Shown in pieces: positions 51,244 to 59,843 of a stretch of 64,000 nucleotides of DNA. Location of the stretch: contig SUVB01000054.1 in NCBI GenBank assembly GCA_015062205.1, positions 1 through 64,000 on the forward strand. The letters are read 5' to 3'. The position numbers and the translations under genes are program-made. Each line of letters opens with the position of its first letter. Within the stretch, counting starts at the first letter, position 1. Below the pieces are notes generated by a model. That model saw only the letters and a list, made by a program, of their open reading frames with translations. It was not told the origin of the DNA and made no database searches. The DNA comes from Desulfovibrio desulfuricans. GTDB lineage: Bacteria > Desulfobacterota > Desulfovibrionia > Desulfovibrionales > Desulfovibrionaceae.

Positions 51244-51900
51244 TCAGTGGTAACTCAATAACAGCCCCTGGCTGATCTTGAGCCAGCCGTCCAGCGTCAC
51301 AAAGAGCAGCAGCTTGAACGGCAGGGAAATGGTCATGGGTGACACCATCATCATGCCCATGGCCAGCAGAATGTTGGAAATAATCAGATCAATGGCCACA
51401 AAGGGCAGGTACAGCAAAAAGCCCATCTGAAACGCGTGCGTCAGCTCGGTGATGGTGAAGGCGGGGACAAGAATCAGCAGGTTGTCCCTGGTGATGTCGT
51501 CCCGCATGCCCTCCGGCCAGACGCGCCGGGCCGTGCCCATGAAGGCGTTGAGAATGACGGGCGAGGTGTTGTCGCCCAGGAATTTCCGCAGGGGCGGCGT
51601 GCAGTTCTGCATGGCCTGCAAAACCTCAGCCGGCGCTGAACTGCCGGTGACGTTCTGCCGCTCCACAAGGCGCAGGGTATCCGTGAACGCCGGGGCCATG
51701 ATGAAGACGGTGAGGATGATGGCCAGGCCGTTCATGACCATGGTCGGGGGAATCTGCTGCACGCCCAGCGCGTTGCGAATGAGGCTCGTCACCACCACAA
51801 TCTTGACGTAGGATGTGACCAGCATCAGCATGAAGGGGGCCAGGCCGAGGACGGCCAGCCCCACCACAAGATAGATCGGGTTGATCCCCGCAAAGCCCAT
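51244..51900 (-). CDS. sctR: SctR, T3SS export gate protein
   Basis: 218 residues, FliP/YscR family: membrane helices at about 8-30, 48-72, 150-175 and 180-205, with family motifs LVTSYVKIVVVTSLIRNALGVQQIPP, ILVPAFTITELTHAFQMGFLLYLPFVAIDLIISN and GMMMVSPMTISLPFKLLLF. Five copies form the core of the export gate with SctS and SctT. The ATG shares one base with the sctQ stop. Last structural gene here: STAS follows, and sctS, T and U, normally next, are absent from the window. Confidence 0.95.
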   Translation of the reverse strand: MGFAGINPIYLVVGLAVLGLAPFMLMLVTSYVKIVVVTSLIRNALGVQQIPPTMVMNGLAIILTVFIMAPAFTDTLRLVERQNVTGSSAPAEVLQAMQNCTPPLRKFLGDNTSPVILNAFMGTARRVWPEGMRDDITRDNLLILVPAFTITELTHAFQMGFLLYLPFVAIDLIISNILLAMGMMMVSPMTISLPFKLLLFVTLDGWLKISQGLLLSYH

Positions 51901-52241
51901 CAGTCGCCGTCCTTGGCCGCGCCGCTCTCTGCGGCCGACGCGTCGGCCAGTTGCGTGAGCTGCACGCCCACCGTGCCGCCCACATCCACAAGCCGCCCCA
52001 GCGCCACGGCGCGCCCGCCCGCACGCACGGTCACGGGCAGATTTGCCGCATCCGCAGCGAGGGTGAAGGTGTGCCCGGGCGCGAGACAGGCGCATTCGGC
52101 CAGAGGCAGGCGCAGGCCGGGCAGTTCAAAGGTGATGTCCAGTTCCAGCTTTTCCAGGTCGCCCTGATCCAGCACCGGAGCCGCAGGCTGCGCGTTTGCG
52201 GCGTCCGGCGGAACGGCATGTTCCGTGACAGTCTCTGACAT
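51900..52241 (-). CDS. sctQ: Probable internal-start SctQ C-terminal isoform
   Basis: 113 residues in the sctQ frame from ATG 52241 (MSETVTEHAVPPD), preceded by GGAG about 9 bases upstream. In Yersinia YscQ, Salmonella SpaO and others an internal start gives a C-terminal SpoA fragment that pairs with the full protein. Position between the two SpoA domains is the same here, but expression is inferred. Confidence 0.55.
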   Translation of the reverse strand: MSETVTEHAVPPDAANAQPAAPVLDQGDLEKLELDITFELPGLRLPLAECACLAPGHTFTLAADAANLPVTVRAGGRAVALGRLVDVGGTVGVQLTQLADASAAESGAAKDGD

Positions 52242-53048
52242 ATTCCGTTCTCCGTAAGTGGCGCGCCCGACCGGCGATTCCAGAGCGCGCAGTGTAAGCG
52301 TGTCGCCTTTCAGGTCGCAGACAAGGCTGAGGTCGGAAGCCAGGCGCAACCGCGGCTCCTGCGGGGTCAGCGACGGAGGCAGCAGCACATCCCCCGCGTT
52401 CAGGGAGGCCAGTTCCTCAGGCGTCAGCCGCATGCCGCCTATGACGAGGCCGGCCGCGACGCTCGCATGGCTGAGGGCCGGAGGGCCTGACCGGCGCAAG
52501 GGCAGGGCCTCCAGCCTTTCCACAACAGGCAGAAGCGTTGCGGCATCCTGCCAGGCGATGCGCAGCGGGGTGCTGGCGGATAGCCCCCCCCCTGCCCGCA
52601 GCAGCATGTGCAGCTGCTCCGCGAACATGGGACGCGTGACGGCGCGCGGCGCGCCGACAAAAATGGCAGGCATGCCCGTCTGCCGGGAAATGTTGTCCAG
52701 CACCGGCAGGAACAGCCGCTCCAGAACGGCGCGGATGAGTCCTTCCGGCAGCATGGCGAAACGGTTGTCGGCATCGGCCTGAAGCCACTCGCGCAGCTCC
52801 GGCCGCAGCGCCAGCATGTCAAGGTTGCCGAACTCCACGCGCCAAAGGCCGTTCAGGTTCACATACAGCGTGAACGCCGCTTCCTCCGCAATATCTCCAC
52901 CCGCCACGGGGCATGTCACATGCACCGTGGGCGCGGTCGGCTGTCCGTTGTCCGGCGTGACAGCGACGGGCAGCAGACGGCAGGCCAGCGCGTTCCAGAG
53001 GCGCACCGTGCCCGGCGGCAGCGGAATGGCGCGGAAGGGACCCGTCAT
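51900..53048 (-). CDS. sctQ: SctQ, T3SS sorting platform (C-ring) protein
   Basis: 382 residues of the YscQ/SpaO type with two SpoA domains: one around PEELASLNAGDVLLPP and the C-terminal one around LDITFELPGLRLPLAECACLAPGHTFTL and VGGTVGVQLTQL. It forms the cytoplasmic sorting platform with SctK and SctL. The start overlaps sctP by 4 bases. An internal ATG at 52241 with its own ribosome site probably yields the short C-terminal isoform (separate entry). Confidence 0.9.
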   Translation of the reverse strand: MTGPFRAIPLPPGTVRLWNALACRLLPVAVTPDNGQPTAPTVHVTCPVAGGDIAEEAAFTLYVNLNGLWRVEFGNLDMLALRPELREWLQADADNRFAMLPEGLIRAVLERLFLPVLDNISRQTGMPAIFVGAPRAVTRPMFAEQLHMLLRAGGGLSASTPLRIAWQDAATLLPVVERLEALPLRRSGPPALSHASVAAGLVIGGMRLTPEELASLNAGDVLLPPSLTPQEPRLRLASDLSLVCDLKGDTLTLRALESPVGRATYGERNMSETVTEHAVPPDAANAQPAAPVLDQGDLEKLELDITFELPGLRLPLAECACLAPGHTFTLAADAANLPVTVRAGGRAVALGRLVDVGGTVGVQLTQLADASAAESGAAKDGD

Positions 53049-53680
53049 GCGCGGTCGGCCTCCTCCGCCATGGCCTGCAGGCCCTGCGAGCGCTGCCGGG
53101 AATCACCCTCATTGCCGCCCCCGGCGTCGCCCCGGTCCACCACAACCTGCACGCGCTCGCCGCGGGCCTCCAGCGCCTCGGCCAGCCCCTGGCGCGCACT
53201 CACGGCCGTCTGGAAGGAGGCGGCGTCCATGCAGCTCACGCGCACGGCCAGCTGCCCGTCGGCATGGCGCATGATGCTCAACTCCGCGCCCTTCAGCATG
53301 CCGTCGCCCAGGGTGAGGCGCACCTCCTGCGCGCCCTGCGCCGGTTCGGCCACAAGGATGCGCTCCACGAGCTTGTCCATGGCTTTGCCCATATCCGTCG
53401 CAGGCGTGGATTCCGGCGCGGCTACGGGAGCCGTTTCCTGCATGCGGCCGGCAAAAAGGCTTTCCATCAGGGACGCGGGGGACGGCATGGCCTGGGTTCC
53501 CTGCTTTTCGCCGTCACTGCCGCCCTGCCGCTTCTGTTCCTTCCCCCTCCCGTCGCCCTTTTCATAGGCGTCGGCAAAACTGCGCGCGTCATCGGCGGAA
53601 GGCTGCCGCTGCGCGCCGAGGCGGCACAGGCCGTCCCCGCAGCCTATCGAGCTCTCACCATACAGCTTTTGCACGTCCAT
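53045..53680 (-). CDS. sctP: SctP, needle-length/substrate-switch protein
   Basis: 211 residues, low-complexity Gln/Ala/Gly N-terminal half and a FliK/YscP-type C-terminal domain (VRLTLGDGMLKGAELSIMRH, LAVRVSCMDAASFQTAV, RVQVVVDR). Proteins at this operon position act as the needle ruler and trigger the change from early to late substrates. GGGAGGA precedes ATG 53680. The assignment rests largely on position between sctO and sctQ. Confidence 0.75.
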   Translation of the reverse strand: MDVQKLYGESSIGCGDGLCRLGAQRQPSADDARSFADAYEKGDGRGKEQKRQGGSDGEKQGTQAMPSPASLMESLFAGRMQETAPVAAPESTPATDMGKAMDKLVERILVAEPAQGAQEVRLTLGDGMLKGAELSIMRHADGQLAVRVSCMDAASFQTAVSARQGLAEALEARGERVQVVVDRGDAGGGNEGDSRQRSQGLQAMAEEADRA

Positions 53681-53703
53681 ACAGTCCTCCCGTGCGGCCG
53701 GTC

Positions 53704-54195
53704 TCAGCTCTCATCGCCGGCCCTGGCCGGGCCGCGAGATTCTTCCATCTCCAAGTCAGCCAGGCGCTCTTCTTCCTTGCGCATGGCTGCCGTCCAGATG
53801 TCACGGTGCTCTTCCAGCTTCATGCAGGCCCTGCGCGCCAATACGACCGCCTGCCGCGCGGCGTCCGTCTCGCTTTGGCGTTGCTGCACCACGGCATCCG
53901 CCTCATGCACCTGCCGCATGCGCTCCACTTCACCCTGCGCCAGACGGGCCAGATCCTCCCGGAACTCGCCCAGCCTGGCCGCGTTCATGGGCTTGCCGAT
54001 GATGGCGGCATAGCGGCGGTCTTCTTCCTGCGGGCGCCATGCCTTGTACCGCTCCAGCTCCGCCGCCTTGCCGTCCCGCAGTTCCTGCGCCTCGTGCAGG
54101 CGCTGTTCGGCAGCGCGGGCGTCGCGCCTGGCCTGGTCCTCATGCAGCCCGCGCACCCGCAGCATGGCCGCCAGAGGGTATTTCGCCCCGGCCAC
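53704..54195 (-). CDS. sctO: SctO, T3SS central stalk protein
   Basis: 163 residues, almost entirely coiled-coil (heptads through residues 12-150), length and position as in YscO/FliJ-type stalk proteins, which link the ATPase to the export gate. GTG 54195 is 4 bases after the sctN stop. Confidence 0.85.
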   Translation of the reverse strand: MAGAKYPLAAMLRVRGLHEDQARRDARAAEQRLHEAQELRDGKAAELERYKAWRPQEEDRRYAAIIGKPMNAARLGEFREDLARLAQGEVERMRQVHEADAVVQQRQSETDAARQAVVLARRACMKLEEHRDIWTAAMRKEEERLADLEMEESRGPARAGDES

Positions 54196-54198
54196 GGG

Positions 54199-55515
54199 TT
54201 AGGCCACCGCCTGTTGCAGCGCGGCCACGGTTTCCGCAAAACTGCTTTTCTCGTCCTGCTTCTGACGCAGAAAGGCGTTGACCGCGGACATGTGGGCCAG
54301 GGCCGAATCCGCCTCGGCGTCCGCGCCCTGCTTGTATTCGCCGATCTGCACCAGAAGCTCGATTTCCGCATACTTGGCCAGAATGGCGCGCAACTGCTGC
54401 GCCGCCTTCTTGTGCTCCGGCGTGACGATGGCGTTCATGACGCGGCTGACGCTGGCCTGGATGTCGATGGCGGGATAGTGGTTGGCCGCCGCCAGCTTGC
54501 GCGAAAGCACAATATGCCCGTCCAGGATGGAGCGCGTTTCGTCCGCCACGGGTTCGGTCATGTCGTCGCCTTCCACCAGCACGGTGTACAGCGCCGTGAT
54601 GGAGCCCTTGCTGGAATTGCCCGCGCGCTCCAGCAGCTTGGGCAACTCGGAGAACACGGACGGCGGAAAACCCCGGCGCGTGGGCGGTTCGCCGGCGGCG
54701 AGGCCGATCTCGCGCTGGGCGCGGGCGAAACGGGTGACGGAATCCATCATGAGCAGCACGCTCTTGCCCTGATCCCGGAAATATTCGGCAATGGCCGTGG
54801 CCGTGTAGGCCGCCTTGAGGCGCTCCATGGACGACCTGTCGGAGGTGGAAACCACCAGCACGGCCTTGGAAAGGCCGTCGGGGCCGATATCGTGCTCAAT
54901 GAATTCCCGCACCTCGCGGCCGCGCTCGCCGATGAGCGCCAGCACGCAGACCTCGGCGGAACAGCCCTTGAGAATGCTGGACAGGAGCGTGCTCTTGCCG
55001 CCGCCGGCCGCGGCAAACACGCCCATGCGCTGCCCCTCGCCGCAAGTCAGGATGCCGTCAAGGGCGCGCAGCCCCAGGGTGATGGGATGGTCGATGATCC
55101 TGCGCGTCATGGGGTTGGGCGCTTCGTTGAAAATGGGGTAGCGGCTGCGCGTGCGCAGTTCCGGGCCGCCGTCCATGGGCTGGCCCAGCCCGTCCACCAC
55201 GCGGCCCAGCAGTTCGTTGCCCACGGGCACGGAGAGTATCTCGCCGGTGGGGATGACCTCTGTGGCGGGCGAAATGCCCTGCATGCTGCCGAGCGGCGAC
55301 AACAGGGCGATATTCTTTACAAAGCCCACCACCTCTGCCTTGAGATGCCAGTTCTCCCACGGGTTGCGCAAAATGCAGAGTTCGCCCATGCGCACCCCCG
55401 GCACCACGGCGCGGATGATGGTGCCCACCACCTGTTCCACACGCCCGCGCACCTCCACAGGGGTCACGTTGCGGATGGTCTCGTCCAGCAGATTGCCGAT
55501 ATACTCAAACGCCAT
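54199..55515 (-). CDS. sctN: SctN, T3SS ATPase
   Basis: 438 residues, full length. Walker [15 protein letters not shown], Walker B region [31 protein letters not shown], and the C-terminal [15 protein letters not shown]1-like hexamer that detaches chaperones and unfolds substrates. Reads between sctL and sctO; no strong ribosome site at the ATG, so translation may be coupled. Confidence 0.96.
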   Translation of the reverse strand: MAFEYIGNLLDETIRNVTPVEVRGRVEQVVGTIIRAVVPGVRMGELCILRNPWENWHLKAEVVGFVKNIALLSPLGSMQGISPATEVIPTGEILSVPVGNELLGRVVDGLGQPMDGGPELRTRSRYPIFNEAPNPMTRRIIDHPITLGLRALDGILTCGEGQRMGVFAAAGGGKSTLLSSILKGCSAEVCVLALIGERGREVREFIEHDIGPDGLSKAVLVVSTSDRSSMERLKAAYTATAIAEYFRDQGKSVLLMMDSVTRFARAQREIGLAAGEPPTRRGFPPSVFSELPKLLERAGNSSKGSITALYTVLVEGDDMTEPVADETRSILDGHIVLSRKLAAANHYPAIDIQASVSRVMNAIVTPEHKKAAQQLRAILAKYAEIELLVQIGEYKQGADAEADSALAHMSAVNAFLRQKQDEKSSFAETVAALQQAVA

Positions 55516-55577
55516 GTCAGTCAGTCCGTATCAGAGATGCTCGCTGTACAGGTTGCTTGCGGCCTTGCGGCGCCCGG

Positions 55578-56210
55578 CTACGGGGTAGTCTGCCCCTCGC
55601 CGATTTTGGCGGCAAGGGCGTTTTCAATGGCCTTGAGCTGCACGTCCAGGCCGGCGTCCACCACGCCCATCTCGCTTTCCAGCATGCAGTCGCCGGGCTT
55701 CATGCGCTGGTCGGCCACCAACTCAAGGCCGCTTGCGCCGGAGGTTTTGGCGAGCATGGGGGCCAGGGCCTCCCGCACCTGCGGTTCCTCCTCCGGGCAG
55801 ACGCGCACCACCACGCGCTGCCGCCCGCGCACCTGATCCAGAGCGGTGCGCACCACGCGCACGATGCGCTCCCTGTCGTCCAGCTCGCCGACAATTTTGC
55901 GCACGGCGGTGGTGACGACTTCCACAATCTGGCGCTCCAGCCCTTCCAGATACTCCACGGCCTGCATGCCGGTTTCCAGCATTTTCTCGGCCTGCTGCAT
56001 CTGGCCTTCCAGCACGCCGTCCTCGTACCCCTGCTTTTTGCGTTCCTGATAGGCGTCCTCGGCCCGCTTGCGGATGGCCTCCGCCTCGGCGCGGGCGTCG
56101 TCCAGCAGGCGCTGCGCGTCCAGCAGGCGGGCGTAGTCCGCAGCGCGCAGGATGCGCGTGCCGGGAGCAGGCCGGATACGGCTTTCTATGCGGTGAAATA
56201 CGGCTTCCAT
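55578..56210 (-). CDS. sctL: SctL, ATPase stator/regulator
   Basis: 210 residues: coiled-coil N-terminal half (LLDAQRLLDDARAEAEAIRKRA..) and FliH/YscL-like C-terminal domain (VVTTAVRKIVGELDDRERIVRVVRTALDQV). Binds SctN and SctQ. Start: ATG 56210 follows GGGAGG by 8 bases and overlaps the sctK end by 25 bases; upstream in-frame starts lie within sctK. Confidence 0.88.
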   Translation of the reverse strand: MEAVFHRIESRIRPAPGTRILRAADYARLLDAQRLLDDARAEAEAIRKRAEDAYQERKKQGYEDGVLEGQMQQAEKMLETGMQAVEYLEGLERQIVEVVTTAVRKIVGELDDRERIVRVVRTALDQVRGRQRVVVRVCPEEEPQVREALAPMLAKTSGASGLELVADQRMKPGDCMLESEMGVVDAGLDVQLKAIENALAAKIGEGQTTP

Positions 56211-56899
56211 GCCGGCGCCACCTCCCGCAGCAGACATTTTTTCAGCAGCCGCCAAAGCGCCTGCCAGGCCGTGTCGCCCAATGCGTTCCCCAGGCTCACG
56301 GTCGCCCCGCTCGCACCGGACAACCGCGCAAGGCGGCGGAGGAACATAAGGCGCAGTTCCTTCGGCCAGCGCAGGGAGCAGAAATACAGGGCAAGCCAGC
56401 CGTGTGCCCGGCAACGCTCGGGCAGGGGCAGTTCCGTATCGCGCCGCGCCACGATGTCGCCCGCCGCGCCTGTCCGGTACTGCCCGCGCGTCTGGGCATA
56501 GTCGAACAGTTCCGCGCCCAGCGCCTCCCGACAGGCCCGGCGCGCTTCCCGCTCCACGATGCGCGCCAAGGCCGGTGCGTGCAGGGTCACGCCCGCCACT
56601 TCGGCAAGCCGTGCAAGCTGCCCGTCATCCAGCAGGGCCAGTTTGCGCGAGTCCTCGCTGAAATCCCAGAAGAACTCCACATCCGTCCGCACCTCGCCGC
56701 CGCGCCCGCTGTCAGGAACCTGTGCCAACCACCCCTCCAGGGCGGCGCATGCGGATGCGGGCAGCGGCCCCTCTGCCTCCGTTTCTGCCGCCGTCCTGCG
56801 GGGATGGGCGTTACAGCGCATGACGGCAGGCCACAGGGCGTTGCCTTCCGCCAGCAGCGCGTCAAAGAACGGTTTATCCGCTGTAACTCTTGCCGCCAT
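56186..56899 (-). CDS. sctK: SctK, sorting platform adaptor
   Basis: 237 residues, position between sctJ and sctL and general pattern of YscK/MxiK-type proteins (FFWDFSEDSRKLALLDDGQLARLAEVAG, then RRDTELPLPERCRAHGWLALYF). It ties the cytoplasmic platform to SctD at the membrane ring. This family is weakly conserved, so identification leans on order. Confidence 0.8.
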   Translation of the reverse strand: MAARVTADKPFFDALLAEGNALWPAVMRCNAHPRRTAAETEAEGPLPASACAALEGWLAQVPDSGRGGEVRTDVEFFWDFSEDSRKLALLDDGQLARLAEVAGVTLHAPALARIVEREARRACREALGAELFDYAQTRGQYRTGAAGDIVARRDTELPLPERCRAHGWLALYFCSLRWPKELRLMFLRRLARLSGASGATVSLGNALGDTAWQALWRLLKKCLLREVAPAWKPYFTA

Positions 56900-56911
56900 G
56901 CGACTTCCCCG

Positions 56912-57682
56912 CTACTCCTTCTCGCCTGCCGGGAGCGCCCTCTCTTCCGCCTTCCCGGCCTTGTGCTTCTGCCAGAACCACACGCCGCCGATACCCGCTG
57001 CGGCGAACGCCAGAGCCAGAGCCAAGGTCTGCAGCAGGAGCGGCAGTGAGAAACGGTCGCCAAAGAGCGACGGGGGCGGCGGCGGAGCCTGCGGCACGGT
57101 GACGCTTTCGCGCACGGGCACCAGCATGACCGTCACGTTGTCATAGGAGAGTCCGGCCACCGCGCCCGCCGTGGCCTTGCGGATATCGGACACCAGCGTG
57201 GTGACGATGGAGTCCGGCGTATGTCGCAGAAAGACCGTGGCCGAGGGCGGAATTTTCACGTTGTTCAGGGGGTCATTGACGCCCAGCACCACATGCACCC
57301 GGGCGGTGAGCACGCCGTCGATGCGTGAAAAGGTGTTGGAGAGTTCCTGCGACAGCGCCCACGTCATGCGGGCCTGCTCCTCGGAGGCGGAACTGATCAT
57401 GCCGCCCCCGGCAAACACGCTGCCCAAGCTGGCAAAACTGTCTCGGGGAAGGCTGTGTTCCCTGAGCAGCTGCAGGGCGCGCACCACCTGCCCGTCCTCC
57501 ACGGAGATGGCGTAGCCCGTCTTGCCCACAGCGCTCTTTTCCGCGCTGATGCCGCGCTTGAGCAGCACGGACAGCATGGCGTTGGCCTGTTCCTCGTCTA
57601 TGCCGGTGTAAATCTCCGTCTGGCAGGCTGAAAGCAGCAGGGCCAAAGGCAGAAGCAGGGCAAGCGCTCGTCGTGCGAACAT
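56912..57682 (-). CDS. sctJ: SctJ, inner membrane ring lipoprotein
   Basis: 256 residues of the YscJ/PrgK/FliF family. Lipobox LLSAC (Cys20), then TEIYTGIDEEQANAMLSVLLKRGI, ring-building domains with ELSNTFSRIDGVLTARVHVVLG and PPSATVFLRHTP, and a C-terminal membrane helix (about 215-237) followed by a basic tail. Start at ATG 57682 is chosen because it begins the signal peptide; the frame upstream is not signal-like. Confidence 0.95.
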   Translation of the reverse strand: MFARRALALLLPLALLLSACQTEIYTGIDEEQANAMLSVLLKRGISAEKSAVGKTGYAISVEDGQVVRALQLLREHSLPRDSFASLGSVFAGGGMISSASEEQARMTWALSQELSNTFSRIDGVLTARVHVVLGVNDPLNNVKIPPSATVFLRHTPDSIVTTLVSDIRKATAGAVAGLSYDNVTVMLVPVRESVTVPQAPPPPPSLFGDRFSLPLLLQTLALALAFAAAGIGGVWFWQKHKAGKAEERALPAGEKE

Positions 57683-57705
57683 GGCGGTTCCGTGGGGTTG
57701 CAGGG

Positions 57706-58083
57706 TCACAGGGCGCGGGCCAGTTCCGTCGCCAGCAGCTGTTGCGGGCACTGGTCAGGTATGTGCGAGAACGCTTCTTCCGCTTCAGCCCTGCGCCCGG
57801 CCAGCAGATGGGCCAGGCCCTGCATGACGCGCGCGTCCGCGTCATCGGGCTGTTGTTCCAGCAGCGGGGCGAGCATGTCCAGCGCGGTGTCAAAATCGTC
57901 CACCACCAGATGGGAATAGGCCAGAGTGATGACGGCGGGCGCAAAGCCCGGCCGCACGGCCAGCACGCCGTCCACGATGGTCCGGGCCTCGACGGGCATG
58001 CCCTTGTGGCAGGCCAGGTTGGCAAAGTCCAGCAGCAGCGCGATGTCGTTGTCCCCAAGAAGAGGTTTTGCCGTTTGCGTCAT
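57706..58083 (-). CDS. YscG-like TPR needle chaperone
   Basis: 125 residues built from TPR-like helical repeats (LLDFANLACHKGMPVEARTIVDGVLAV, LAYSHLVVDDFDTALDMLAPLL, LAHLLAGRRAEAEEAF). YscG-type TPR proteins together with YscE keep the needle subunit monomeric in the cytoplasm. Placement directly after a YscE-sized gene and before sctJ supports this. Not certain without structure comparison. Confidence 0.7.
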   Translation of the reverse strand: MTQTAKPLLGDNDIALLLDFANLACHKGMPVEARTIVDGVLAVRPGFAPAVITLAYSHLVVDDFDTALDMLAPLLEQQPDDADARVMQGLAHLLAGRRAEAEEAFSHIPDQCPQQLLATELARAL

Positions 58084-58087
58084 GGGT

Positions 58088-58309
58088 TCATCCCGCCATT
58101 TTGTCATGCAGGCGCGGAGCGGCTTCCTCCGCTGTTTCCACAGCCAGCAGGGCCCGTTGGGCCACGGAAAAATCCTCTGCGGAAAGGCCCGCGTCCATGG
58201 CCTGCCGGACGGACGTTTTCAGGGCGAGCAGCGCCTCCTGCAGTCGGCGGAGCCCCGCCCCGTTATGGTCGCCTTCCAGCAGATCGAAGGCGGAGAGTCG
58301 TTCACTCAT
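58088..58309 (-). CDS. YscE-like small co-chaperone
   Basis: 73-residue helical hairpin protein (LRRLQEALLALKTSVRQAM, then FSVAQRALLAVETAEEAA), size and pattern of YscE/EscE, partner of YscG in binding the needle protein. Start overlaps the sctD end by 8 bases and its stop lies 4 bases before the YscG-like ATG. Confidence 0.7.
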   Translation of the reverse strand: MSERLSAFDLLEGDHNGAGLRRLQEALLALKTSVRQAMDAGLSAEDFSVAQRALLAVETAEEAAPRLHDKMAG

Positions 58310-59843
58310 GGTTTCCTCGCAATCTGTAGATGAACACCCTGTCCCCGCGCCGCAGCGTCAACTCCGACGCCGTGATGGTTTCCAGCACGTTGCCGTTGGG
58401 CAGCACGGAACCGGCGAACAGGCACCTACCGTCCGCCGTGGCGACGAAGGTCAGCGGCGCGATGAACACGCCCGTCAGCTTCAGGTCGCCCAGCGGATTT
58501 TCCTCAGGCCGAACGTCATCGTTCGGTCGCGCCGAGACGGAGCCGGCGGCGGGCGTCAGTGCCGCGCCGTGCTGGGCGGCGGCAAAGGGCGCGTTTACGT
58601 CCACCACGCCCTCGCCGAAGAGCGGCACGCCGAAACGCGCGCTCAACCCGGCTTTCACCCGGTCCAGGGCCGCTTCCCTTTCCGGCTCCCAACTGCCTGC
58701 CAGGCTGATGCGGCCCGGCAGATACACGGGCTGGACATCCCCGAAGCCCGCATTCTGCAACGCGGCCAGCACAAGGGGGGCCGCCTCCTTCTCATGGACG
58801 ATGCGGCGCCGTTTGTCCGGCGGGGAAGGCACATCCCTTTCAAGCTGGGCAAAGGCGTCGGCCTCCACCAAGGAGTCGCGCATGAACGCGGCCACCAGGA
58901 GATGCGGCTCACCGGTGCCCCGCTCCATACGGACGGCGGGGAAAAACCCGCGCACGCCCAGGGCGTTGCGCACCGCGCGGAGCATATCGTCGTCCACCGC
59001 CACTTCCAGATACACAGGGAAGGAGACTTCCTCCACGGCCTGCTGCAAGCGTTCCAGATCCGCCGCCGCCACCACGGCCCCGCGCACCTCCACCCCCGGC
59101 CAGCGCGGCGTCACCGCAAGGCCCGTCAGCCCGGCCTTTTCCAGAATGCCGCTGACAATGGCGGGATATTCCGAACGGCTCGGCCCGGAGGAGAATGCAA
59201 AAGACAGGGCGCACAGCAGCACGGCCATGAGCAGCAGGGGCACGGGCCGCCGCAGCCTTTGCCGCCATGACGCGCGCGGCGGCCGCATGGCCTCGTCCAT
59301 GCGCACGGGCTGGAAACCGGCGGATTCCGCCGGAAGGTTGCCGTCCATGGTGAGGGTTTCGCGCTCCGGCGCGGCCGCAGCGTCCGTTGCATCTTCGCCG
59401 GTTCCGGCCGCGTCCTCCTCCGCCGCGTCCGCAGATTCCTCCGCCGCGTTCTCCGCCGCCGCAGCCTCGCCGCCTGCGGCGGGCAGGCCGGAGGGGACAA
59501 TGTCTTCCTGCACGGCGCCGGGCAGATTCCACGCGAAACAGGTTTCACCCAGATACCAAGCCGCGCCGCAGGCCAGAGGCGTTTCCCCTTCCGCTTTCGC
59601 GCCGTCCACGACCAGCGGCCCGCCCTGCGGCACAGCCGCAACGCTGACAGCGCCGTCATCGCCCGCGCTGACGCGCAGTTCCGCATGCTGCGGGGCCAGG
59701 CCGTTGAGGATGAGGTCGCACTCGTCATCACTGCCCAGAAGCCACGTTCCCGCAGTCAGATCAATGCGCGCCCCCAGATGCACGCCGGAAAAGACATGCA
59801 ACGTGGCGACGGCAGCCGCCGGACCGGGGGCGTCCTCGCTCAT
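58302..59843 (-). CDS. sctD: SctD, inner membrane ring protein
   Basis: 513 residues: cytoplasmic FHA domain at the N-terminus (GARIDLTAGTWLLGSDDECDLILNG), Ala/Glu-rich linker, membrane helix around residues 205-225 (VPLLLMAVLLCALSFAF), and periplasmic ring-building domains. Longer than YscD (about 420) because of the acidic linker. ATG overlaps sctC by 4 bases. Forms the outer part of the inner-membrane ring. Confidence 0.92.
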   Translation of the reverse strand: MSEDAPGPAAAVATLHVFSGVHLGARIDLTAGTWLLGSDDECDLILNGLAPQHAELRVSAGDDGAVSVAAVPQGGPLVVDGAKAEGETPLACGAAWYLGETCFAWNLPGAVQEDIVPSGLPAAGGEAAAAENAAEESADAAEEDAAGTGEDATDAAAAPERETLTMDGNLPAESAGFQPVRMDEAMRPPRASWRQRLRRPVPLLLMAVLLCALSFAFSSGPSRSEYPAIVSGILEKAGLTGLAVTPRWPGVEVRGAVVAAADLERLQQAVEEVSFPVYLEVAVDDDMLRAVRNALGVRGFFPAVRMERGTGEPHLLVAAFMRDSLVEADAFAQLERDVPSPPDKRRRIVHEKEAAPLVLAALQNAGFGDVQPVYLPGRISLAGSWEPEREAALDRVKAGLSARFGVPLFGEGVVDVNAPFAAAQHGAALTPAAGSVSARPNDDVRPEENPLGDLKLTGVFIAPLTFVATADGRCLFAGSVLPNGNVLETITASELTLRRGDRVFIYRLRGNHE

